A stretch of DNA of 64,000 nt from DP-19 sp036496285 (GTDB lineage: Bacteria; Desulfobacterota; Binatia; UTPRO1). This document shows positions 32,694 through 39,869 of the stretch, in pieces. Position 1 is the first letter of the stretch. Each line of letters opens with the position of its first letter. The position numbers and the translations under genes are program-made. The notes beneath the pieces are model-generated. The model was not told the origin of the DNA, made no database searches, and was given only the letters and a program-made list of their open reading frames with translations. The stretch spans positions 1-64,000 of the forward strand of contig DASXLI010000015.1 of NCBI GenBank assembly GCA_036496285.1. The letters run 5' to 3'.

Positions 32694-33320
32694 CTAGCCG
32701 GCGAGCGCGGCGCTCACGGCCTCGGTGCCGATCGCGCCGCGCAGGAGCGTCAAGAGGAAGCGGTGCACCTTCTCCGGCGGCTGGCGCGTGAACTTCATCT
32801 GCGCCACGACGTGGCCGGCGCCGACGATCAGCAGGCTCGTGTCGTCCGGGTCGAGGTGCGCCGGGACGCTGCCGTCGGCCTGGCCGCGCCGCAAGGTGGC
32901 GGCGATGCGCCGCACCATGCCGTCGTGGAAGCGGACGTAGAGCGGCCAGATCTCCTCGCGGATCGACGTGCTCCACTCGAGGAGGATGCGCGCGTGGTCG
33001 GGGTGCGTGTCGACGCAGGCGGCGAAGGCGATCGCGTGATCGAGGAGCGCGCGGGGCACCGGGTTGTCGGCGCGATGGTGGCGCTCGAGGAGCGCCTGCT
33101 GGAAGCGCTCGACCGCCTCGAGGACGGCGCGCACGAGATCGCCGCGCGTCTTGAAGTAGACGAACGTCGTCGACACCGCGACGCCGGCCTCCTCGGCGAT
33201 CTCGGCGTGCGTTGCCCGCCCGAGCCCGCGCCGCGCCACCACGCGGATGGCACACTCGAGGAGCTGCGCCCGCCGGTTTTCCGGGGCGAGCCGGGCAGCG
33301 CGTCGCCGGACCATCGTCAT
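32694..33320 (-). CDS. TetR/AcrR-family transcriptional regulator
   Basis: The protein has 208 residues. The N-terminal helix-turn-helix reads LGRATHAEIAEEAGVAVSTTFVYFKTRGDLV, typical TetR. The C-terminal ligand domain is not assignable to a subfamily. ATG at 33320; a second ATG two codons later is possible. It is divergent from the diiron protein gene with 216 bases between them. That region holds a promoter with a TTGATAG/CTATCAA palindrome, so it is likely the repressor of that gene. Confidence 0.88.
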   Translation of the reverse strand: MTMVRRRAARLAPENRRAQLLECAIRVVARRGLGRATHAEIAEEAGVAVSTTFVYFKTRGDLVRAVLEAVERFQQALLERHHRADNPVPRALLDHAIAFAACVDTHPDHARILLEWSTSIREEIWPLYVRFHDGMVRRIAATLRRGQADGSVPAHLDPDDTSLLIVGAGHVVAQMKFTRQPPEKVHRFLLTLLRGAIGTEAVSAALAG

Positions 33321-33448
33321 GGCGGGAGCATAGCAACGGGCCGCCAGTTTGTCGATATTTTAGTCAATTAGCGGGGCGCCTCGACGGGAAGCCGCGCTCG
33401 GCGATCGCATAGCCCGTGCCCAACGGCTTCCGCGCTGTCATATTGCGC

Positions 33449-33484
33449 TTGACAGATAGAGAGCCCTATTGATAGTCCTATCAA
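33449..33484 (+). promoter_or_regulatory. Promoter with overlapping palindromic operator
   Basis: TTGACA (33449-33454) and GATAGT (33471-33476, 16-base spacer) form a good promoter. The -10 lies inside TTGATAG-TC-CTATCAA (33469-33484), two perfect 7-base arms. This is a natural site for the TetR regulator encoded divergently. A looser TTG-C...G-CAA palindrome occurs at about 33350-33368 close to the TetR start. Confidence 0.6.
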
Positions 33485-33536
33485 CAAGAGCTGCAGGCCG
33501 CGCCGGCGCAGCCACTCGCCCGAGAAGGAGCCCGCC

Positions 33537-34613
33537 ATGAAGATGGACAGCTACGCGGTACCGGTCGCCAACGACGCCTGGGCGGTCGGCACGGCCAGCA
33601 CCACCACGCTCTTCGATTGGGACTACGCCGACAGCCGCGAGAAGATGCAGAACCTCTACCAGAAGGGGAAGGACCGCCAGTGGGATGCCTCGAAGCGCAT
33701 CGACTGGACCCGCCCCATCGATCACGACAACCCGCTCGGCGTCCCCGATGCCTTCATCCCGATCTCGAGCTCGCGCGTGTGGAGCAAGCTCACCGACAAG
33801 GAGAAGGCCAAGGTCCGCCACCACATGGCGTCCTGGCAGTTCTCGCAGTTCCTGCACGGTGAGCAGGGCGCGCTCATCTGCACCGCCAAGATCGTGCAGA
33901 CCGTGCCCGACCTCGACGCCAAGTACTACGCCGGCACGCAGGTGATGGACGAGGCGCGCCACGTCGAGACCTACTCGCGCTACATCCGTGAGAAGCTCGA
34001 GCTCGCCTACCCGATCAACCCGAACCTGGCGACGCTCCTCGAGCAGATCGTCAGCGACTCGCGATGGGACTTCACCTACCTCGGCATGCAGATCCTGATC
34101 GAGGGTCTCGCCCTCGCTGCCTTCGGCAACATCCGCGACGTCGCGACCGAGCCGACCGCCCGCGAGGTGAACGCCTACGTCATGCAGGACGAGGCGCGCC
34201 ACGTCGCCTTCGGGCGTCTTGCGCTGCGCGACTACTACCCGCAGCTCACCGAGGCGGAGCGTCGCGAGCGCGAGGAGTTCACCGTCGACGCGTGCTATCT
34301 GATGCGCGACCGCTTCCTCGGCGAGGAGGTGTGGCGCAACCTCGACTACGACGCCAACGAGTGCGTACGCCACGTCCGCGAGTCGGAGCTGATGAAGCAG
34401 TTCCGCGGCGGCCTCTTCATGCGCATCGTGCCGACGCTCAAGGACATCGGCATCTGGGGCCCGAAGATCCGCGCCGCGTTCGAGGACATGGGCGTGATGG
34501 GCTTCTCGACGCTCGATCCCGACGAGGGCAACCGGCAGGATGAGGCGGTCGCCGTGGCGCTCGAGCGCGAGCTGCACGGCGCAGCCACGGTCGGCGCCGA
34601 CTCAGCGGCCTAG
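33537..34613 (+). CDS. Ferritin-like diiron protein (AurF / R2-like)
   Basis: The protein has 358 residues. The six ligands of a carboxylate-bridged diiron centre are visible: Glu109, Glu139, His142 (DEARHVE), Glu189, Glu219 and His222 (DEARHVAFG). The spacing is that of ferritin-like oxygenases related to ribonucleotide reductase R2 and to the N-oxygenase AurF. AAGGAG precedes the ATG. A TetR-controlled promoter suggests an inducible enzyme, perhaps an oxygenase on an aromatic amine or lipid. The substrate cannot be read. The 3' end overlaps the convergent hydrolase by 12 bases. Confidence 0.85.
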   Translation: MKMDSYAVPVANDAWAVGTASTTTLFDWDYADSREKMQNLYQKGKDRQWDASKRIDWTRPIDHDNPLGVPDAFIPISSSRVWSKLTDKEKAKVRHHMASWQFSQFLHGEQGALICTAKIVQTVPDLDAKYYAGTQVMDEARHVETYSRYIREKLELAYPINPNLATLLEQIVSDSRWDFTYLGMQILIEGLALAAFGNIRDVATEPTAREVNAYVMQDEARHVAFGRLALRDYYPQLTEAERREREEFTVDACYLMRDRFLGEEVWRNLDYDANECVRHVRESELMKQFRGGLFMRIVPTLKDIGIWGPKIRAAFEDMGVMGFSTLDPDEGNRQDEAVAVALERELHGAATVGADSAA

Positions 34614-35357
34614 GAACGCGTCGAGCGTACGATTGAACTCGTCGGGATACTCGAAATAGATCGAGTGGCCCGAGCCCGGCACCACCGTCAGCTCGGCGCC
34701 AGGCACGCGCCCGTGTGATTGCTGGATCATCGGCAACGGGAAGAGCCGGTCGCGGTCGCCGGCGATGAACCCGAGCTTGAAGGGCGGCTCGCGCGGCGGC
34801 TCGAGACGGAGCCGCACGAGCGCCTGGAGGAACGCCGCCTGGAGCGGCGGGTTCAGGCCGGCGATCTGCTCGAAGAGATGGGTCTTCACCGGCTCGCGCG
34901 CGGGGTAATCCGCGGCCAGCGCGGCATGGGCATCGATCGGCTGGCCCGTCGAGGCGACGACGACCCGCAGCAGCATCTCCGTGGTCGCCTCGTCGGTGAG
35001 GCCGCCGAGCGTGCTCGCCAGGAGGACATGCGAGATGTGCGGCATCCGCAACGCGCAGCCGAGCACGGCCCACCCGCCCATCGACTGTCCGACGAGCGCC
35101 GCGCGTGCGACGCCGAGATGGTCGAGGAGCGCGACCAGGTCGCCGGCGAAGCGCGCCGGATCGGGCGCGCCGTCGGCGGTCGAGCGTCCCCACCCCGGCT
35201 GCTCGTACACGAGACAGCGGTAGCGCGAAGCGAAATGCGGGATCTGCTGCCACCACGAGAGGCAGTTGCCGCCGGCGCCGTGCGCGAACACCAGCCAGGG
35301 GCCGTCGCCGTGGGTCTCGTAGTAGATGCGCGCGCCGGGAAGCTCCGCGAAGGGCAT
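34602..35357 (-). CDS. Alpha/beta hydrolase (serine nucleophile)
   Basis: The protein has 251 residues from the ATG at 35357; the frame extends upstream, but that part reads as noncoding. The triad is Ser in GQSMGG, Asp in AGDRDRLFP and His in GSGHSIYFEYP. The oxyanion loop is FAHGAGGN. It is most like MhpC/lipolytic esterases of broad specificity. It is convergent with the diiron protein and divergent from the ketoacyl synthase gene. A GGTGT-A-ACACC palindrome (35363-35373) sits just upstream of the start. Confidence 0.82.
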   Translation of the reverse strand: MPFAELPGARIYYETHGDGPWLVFAHGAGGNCLSWWQQIPHFASRYRCLVYEQPGWGRSTADGAPDPARFAGDLVALLDHLGVARAALVGQSMGGWAVLGCALRMPHISHVLLASTLGGLTDEATTEMLLRVVVASTGQPIDAHAALAADYPAREPVKTHLFEQIAGLNPPLQAAFLQALVRLRLEPPREPPFKLGFIAGDRDRLFPLPMIQQSHGRVPGAELTVVPGSGHSIYFEYPDEFNRTLDAFLGR

Positions 35358-35448
35358 GCGGCGGTGTAACACCTTACCGGCCGATGACACCACCGCGCCG
35401 TCCCCTGTTTGACGCACCTCCCCGCGGCAACTACACAAGAGGGCATCG

Positions 35449-36693
35449 ATGACCGCACCGCGCGTCGTGATCACCGGCCTGGGCGGCGTCACCCCCCTCG
35501 GCTCGGACGTTCCCACGATCTGGGAGAACGCGTGCGCTGGACGATCCGGCATCGGTCCCATCACCCTGTGGGACGCGTCGAATCAGCTCTGCCGCATCGC
35601 GGGTCAGGTGAAGGGCTTCGAGCCCGGCAAGTACATGCCGCCGAAGCACCTGAAGCGCATGGACGATTTCGCACGCTACGCGGTCGCCTCGGCCGTCATG
35701 GCGGTGGACGATGCGGCATTGCCGATCGACCTCGAGAAATCGCGGCGCATCGGCGTCCTGCTCGGCAACAACAACGGCGGCGCCCGCACCATCTTCAAGA
35801 CGGTGACCGGCTTCCACGAGGACGGGCCGGGCAGCGTCTCGCCCTTCTACATCACCGCGATCACCACCAACATGGCCGCCGCGCAGATCGCGATCCGCCT
35901 CCAGGTGCGCGGCCCGAACTTCACGATCGGCAACGCCTGCGCCTCGGGCCTGAACGCCGTGGGTGAGGCCTGGCGCTACGTGCGCGAGGGGACGTGCGAC
36001 GCCGTCATCGCCGGCGGCACCGACGCGCTCATCGACCCGACGGAGGTCGCCGGCTTTTCCAACTCGCGCGCGGTGACGATGCGCAACGACGAGCCCGAGC
36101 GCGCCAGCCGCCCATTCGACCGCGACCGCGACGGCTTCGCGCTCTCCGAGGGCTGCGCCATGCTGATCGTCGAGTCGCTCGAGCACGCGCAGGCGCGCGG
36201 CGCCCGCATCTACGCCGAGATCGTCGGCTACGCGACCGGCAGCGAGGCCTTCCACATCGCCGCACCGCTACCCGACGGCATCGGCGTCGCGGCCTGCATG
36301 CAAGCGGCGCTCGACAGCGCCGGCCTCGCGCCCGAAGAGGTCGACTACGTCAACGCCCACGCCACCTCGACGCCGATCGGCGACGTCAACGAGACGCAGG
36401 GCCTGAAGCTCGTCTTCGGCAAGCACGCGTATCGCCTCGCGGTCACGGCCCCGAAGTCGATGACCGGGCATCTCATCGGCGCGTCGGGCGCGCTCGAGAC
36501 CCTGCTCAGCGCGAAGACGCTCGAGACCGGGATCGTCACGCCGACGATCAACCTCGACAACCCCGATCCCGAGTGCGACCTCGACTACGTGCCGCACAGC
36601 GCGCGCCGGGCCGAGGTCCGCGTCGCGCTCACCAACTCCTTCGGCTTCGGCGGCGCGAACGCCTCGATGGTGCTGCGGCGATGGGAGGCGTGA
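35449..36693 (+). CDS. Beta-ketoacyl-ACP synthase, FabF-like
   Basis: The protein has 414 residues, the usual KAS II length. The catalytic triad is Cys164 (NACASG), His304 (NAHATS) and His341 (SMTGHLIGASG), with the C-terminal GGANAS loop. It elongates acyl-ACP with malonyl-ACP. The usual T before the active Cys is N, and the usual NAHGT is NAHAT; both are tolerated in FabF-like paralogs. No other fatty acid synthesis gene is adjacent, so a secondary role is possible. The stop lies inside the start region of the next gene. Confidence 0.9.
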   Translation: MTAPRVVITGLGGVTPLGSDVPTIWENACAGRSGIGPITLWDASNQLCRIAGQVKGFEPGKYMPPKHLKRMDDFARYAVASAVMAVDDAALPIDLEKSRRIGVLLGNNNGGARTIFKTVTGFHEDGPGSVSPFYITAITTNMAAAQIAIRLQVRGPNFTIGNACASGLNAVGEAWRYVREGTCDAVIAGGTDALIDPTEVAGFSNSRAVTMRNDEPERASRPFDRDRDGFALSEGCAMLIVESLEHAQARGARIYAEIVGYATGSEAFHIAAPLPDGIGVAACMQAALDSAGLAPEEVDYVNAHATSTPIGDVNETQGLKLVFGKHAYRLAVTAPKSMTGHLIGASGALETLLSAKTLETGIVTPTINLDNPDPECDLDYVPHSARRAEVRVALTNSFGFGGANASMVLRRWEA

Positions 36694-37352
36694 GGGCGCG
36701 CGCCCTCGCCGGCCTCGTCGCCGCGCTGCTGGCGCTGACGCCGGCCGCGCACGCGGCGGAGCTCGTCCGCAATGGGACGTTCAAGGACGGCGCCGAGAAT
36801 GCGCCCGCCGAGTGGCGGAACGAGGCCTGGGCGCGCGAGAGCGTCCAGTTCACGTGGACACCAGCGACCGGCGACGCGCCGAGCAGCGCCGGCATGCACA
36901 ACGTCGAGCCGAACGACGCGCGCTGGTGCCAGAGCATCCCGGTGCAGCCGGGCGGCACGTACCGCGTCTCGACGCGGGTCCGCACGAGCCAGGTCGGCAC
37001 CGGCGCGTCGGGGGCGCACATCGCGATCGAGCCGCGGGTCGTCGACTCGAGCGACGTGCGCGGGACGGCGGATTGGCAGCGCATCGAGGTCGAGGCGAAG
37101 GCCGGCGAGGAGCAACAGTGGGACCTCTGCCTGCGCCTCGGCAGCTACGCCAACCTGAACACGGGCACCGCCTGGTTCACCGACGTGCGCGTGCTGCAGA
37201 TCGGCGCGCCGGTCGTGGTCCAGGGTCCCGGCATCGTCCAGCGCGCCGTCCTGTGGACGCGGGCCGGCAGCCTCCGCGGCGCGGCTCTCCCGCTCCTCGG
37301 CGGCGCGCTGCTCGCCTTCGGCTTCGGCATCGGCCGGTCGCGGCGTCTCTAG
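36681..37352 (+). CDS. Exported carbohydrate-binding-like protein with C-terminal anchor
   Basis: The protein has 223 residues. A signal peptide covers about 1-27. Residues 28-175 look like a jelly-roll carbohydrate-binding module of the CBM4/9 or CBM22 type (LVRNGTFKDGAENAPAEWR at its start, WFTDVRVLQI at its end). A C-terminal hydrophobic helix (about 200-218) ends in GRSRRL, an anchor layout similar to sorted proteins, but no PEP or LPXTG motif is present. Starts at ATG 36681, or at GTG 36690 overlapping the FabF stop. Confidence 0.72.
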   Translation: MGGVRARALAGLVAALLALTPAAHAAELVRNGTFKDGAENAPAEWRNEAWARESVQFTWTPATGDAPSSAGMHNVEPNDARWCQSIPVQPGGTYRVSTRVRTSQVGTGASGAHIAIEPRVVDSSDVRGTADWQRIEVEAKAGEEQQWDLCLRLGSYANLNTGTAWFTDVRVLQIGAPVVVQGPGIVQRAVLWTRAGSLRGAALPLLGGALLAFGFGIGRSRRL

Positions 37353-37403
37353 CCGGCGCCGCGCTTCCGTGGCCGCGCGGGCTGGTGGTATGCTCCCCGC
37401 CCC

Positions 37404-37871
37404 ATGAGCCCTCGCGTCGTCACGATCGTCGCCGGCATCGTCATCACCGGACTCGGCATCATCGGCTTGCTGTACCCGGAGCGCGCGCTGTTCTTCATCG
37501 GTCTCGCCTACGCGAACCCGTCCCACATGGCCGCTGCGCTCGGGGAGGTGCGCGCCACCTATGGCGGGCTCTTCATCGTCATGGGCGTCGCTACGCTCTT
37601 CGCCGCCGTGGACCCGCCCGTCCATCGCGCTCGACTGCTCTTCGTGGGGCTCATGTGGCTCGGCATGGGCGCGGGGCGGCTCTTCGGCGTGTACGCGGAC
37701 GGCAATCCGGGGCTCTTCGGCTGGGCCGCGGTGATCATCGAGCTGGCGCTCGGTGGCGCGCTCGTCGCGGCCGCGCAGGGCGCCGCTTCGAGCGTCGACA
37801 CGCTCGAGCCGTCGGTGCGTGCGGCCGAGACCTCGTACGACGTGCCCCCGACGGTCGTGCCACCCGCCTGA
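37404..37871 (+). CDS. DUF4345-like four-helix membrane protein
   Basis: The protein has 155 residues with four predicted membrane helices (about 5-24, 52-70, 77-93, 103-125) and a hydrophilic Pro/Thr/Val tail. The EVRATYGGLFIVMG segment is the signature of the DUF4345 family of small inner-membrane proteins of unknown function. It stands alone with a short spacer on each side. Confidence 0.75.
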   Translation: MSPRVVTIVAGIVITGLGIIGLLYPERALFFIGLAYANPSHMAAALGEVRATYGGLFIVMGVATLFAAVDPPVHRARLLFVGLMWLGMGAGRLFGVYADGNPGLFGWAAVIIELALGGALVAAAQGAASSVDTLEPSVRAAETSYDVPPTVVPPA

Positions 37872-37946
37872 GCGCGCGCACGCCGCCCATTCAGCCTTGC
37901 CTCTTCGCGACGCGCGGGTGAGAATCCGCCCTTCGGAGTGACCCCG

Positions 37947-39863
37947 ATGCCCAAGAGCGACGCCGCCCGCACCCCCTGGATCATCCGTACCTACGCCGGT
38001 TTCGGCGACGCCGAGCAGTCGAACCGGCGCTACCGCGAGAACCTCGCCCAGGGGCAGCGCGGCCTGTCCGTCGCCTTCGATCTGCCCACCCAGAACGGCT
38101 ACGACGCCGACGACCCAATGTCGGCGGGCGAGATCGGCGGCACCGGCGTCTCGATCTCCCATTTCGGCGACATGGATGCGCTCTTCCGCGAGATCGATCT
38201 CGGCTCGATCAACACGTCGATGACGATCAACGCGACGGCGCCGTGGCTCTACGCGCTGTACGTCGCCCTCGCCGACGAGCGCGGCGTGCCCCGCAATCAG
38301 CTCCGCGGCACCACGCAGAATGATCTCCTCAAGGAGTTCGTGGCGCGCGGCACGTCGATCTTCGATCCGGGCGTGTCGCTCCGCCTGTCGACCGACCTGA
38401 TCGTGTTCGCCGCGACCGAGACGCCGCAGTGGAACCCGATGAACAGCTGCGGCTACCATTTCATGGAGTCGGGCGCGTCGCCGGCCGAGGAGGTGGGCTA
38501 CGCCGTCGGCAACGCCATCCTGATCCTCGAGACGATCCGCGCGGCGCTCGCGCCCGAGGTCTTCGCCGGCGTCGTCGAGCGCATCAGCTTCTTCATCAAC
38601 TCGGGCATCGAGCTCGTCCCCGAGATCTGCAAGGTCCGCGCGTACAGCCAGCTCTGGACCGAGCTCTGCAAGGAGCGCTACGGCATCACCACCAAGTGGC
38701 GGTCGGGCTGCCAGGTGCGCTCGCTGACGCTCACCGAGCAGCAGCCCGAGGTCAACATCATCCGCATCGCCTACGAGGCGCTGCCGGTGCTGCTGTCGGC
38801 GTCGGCGCGGGTCGGCGCGCTGCAGCTCCCGGGCTTCCGCGAGGCGCTCGGCCTGCCCGATCCGAGCGAACAGATCCTCTCGCTGCGCACGCAGCAGGTG
38901 TTGATGCACGAGACCGGCATCGCCGATTACCCCGACATCTTCGAGGGCTCCACGGTCATCGGAAAGGTGACCGACGAGATCAAGCGCGACGCCCGCGCGA
39001 TCGTCGCCGACATGGAGCGGCTCGGCTACGCGCAGTGCATCGGCTGGGTTGCCACCCGGCTGACCGTCGCGCTCGTCCGCTGGCGCCAGCAGATCGAGAC
39101 GAAGGAGCGCCTCGTCGTCGGGGTGAATGCTTTCACGGGCGAGGTCGGGGCCTTCAGCGGCACGTCGCGCGTCCGCGAGGAGGACCTGGTCACCGACGCG
39201 CACGTCGAGCGGCGCATCGCCGCGCTCGGCACCTGGAAGGCGCAGCGCGACGCCGGCGCGGTGACGGCCGCGCTCGCCGAGCTCGAGCGCGTCGCCAAGT
39301 CCGGTGGCAACGTGCTTCCCGCATCGATCGCGCTCGCCAAGGCCGGCGGCACGACCGGTGAGTGGACGAAGGCGATCGAGCACGCGCTCGGCGGCCGCTA
39401 CCAGGCACCGCTCGGCTCCGAGATCAAGGACGCGCCGGCGCTCCGCCTGCCGCGCGCGCCGCGCCACATGCGCGTGCTCCTCGCCAAGTCGGGTCTCGAC
39501 GGCCACGTGAACGCGGTGAAGCTCCTGGCGTTCGCCTGCCGCGAGGCCGGCATGGAGGTCGTCTATACCGGCCTCAAGCAGACGCCGGCGATGATCGTCG
39601 CGACGGCCGTGCAGGAGGACGTCGACCTCATCGGCATCTCGAGCCTTTCGGGATCGCACCTCTGGATCGCGACCGAGGTCCAGCGCGGCCTGCGCGAGGC
39701 CGGCGCCGACAGCATCCCGGTCGTGATGGGCGGCATCATCCCCGAAGCCGATCAGGCGAAGCTGCGCCGCCTCGGCATCCGCCACGTGTTCACGCCGAAG
39801 GACGGCGAGGTCGGGACGATCGTGCAGGCGATGATCGACACGGTCGTCGAGCGCGCGGCCTAG
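37947..39863 (+). CDS. B12-dependent acyl-CoA mutase, MeaA/ethylmalonyl-CoA mutase-like
   Basis: The protein has 638 residues. The catalytic barrel covers about 1-490 (GQRGLSVAFDLPTQNGYD, NTSMTINATAPWL, GTTQNDLLKE, and MNSCGYHFMESGAS with the conserved His). The cobalamin-binding domain follows at about 505-635. Overall length and motifs are closer to MeaA/ethylmalonyl-CoA mutase than to the 730-residue MutB. The cobalamin motif DxHxxG reads DGHVNA, with Ala in place of Gly. The LSGSH and GGIIP motifs are intact. No crotonyl-CoA carboxylase/reductase gene lies nearby. GGAG at 37935 supports the ATG at 37947; GTG at 37938 is an alternative. Confidence 0.85.
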   Translation: MPKSDAARTPWIIRTYAGFGDAEQSNRRYRENLAQGQRGLSVAFDLPTQNGYDADDPMSAGEIGGTGVSISHFGDMDALFREIDLGSINTSMTINATAPWLYALYVALADERGVPRNQLRGTTQNDLLKEFVARGTSIFDPGVSLRLSTDLIVFAATETPQWNPMNSCGYHFMESGASPAEEVGYAVGNAILILETIRAALAPEVFAGVVERISFFINSGIELVPEICKVRAYSQLWTELCKERYGITTKWRSGCQVRSLTLTEQQPEVNIIRIAYEALPVLLSASARVGALQLPGFREALGLPDPSEQILSLRTQQVLMHETGIADYPDIFEGSTVIGKVTDEIKRDARAIVADMERLGYAQCIGWVATRLTVALVRWRQQIETKERLVVGVNAFTGEVGAFSGTSRVREEDLVTDAHVERRIAALGTWKAQRDAGAVTAALAELERVAKSGGNVLPASIALAKAGGTTGEWTKAIEHALGGRYQAPLGSEIKDAPALRLPRAPRHMRVLLAKSGLDGHVNAVKLLAFACREAGMEVVYTGLKQTPAMIVATAVQEDVDLIGISSLSGSHLWIATEVQRGLREAGADSIPVVMGGIIPEADQAKLRRLGIRHVFTPKDGEVGTIVQAMIDTVVERAA

Positions 39864-39869
39864 CGCGCC

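Noticed and set aside
35363..35373. GGTGT-A-ACACC palindrome as an operator
   Set aside because: Five-base arms are short enough to occur by chance, and there is no promoter next to it.
36681..37352. PEP-CTERM or LPXTG sorting signal at the C-terminus
   Set aside because: The helix and basic tail fit, but no PEP, LPXTG or similar motif precedes the helix.
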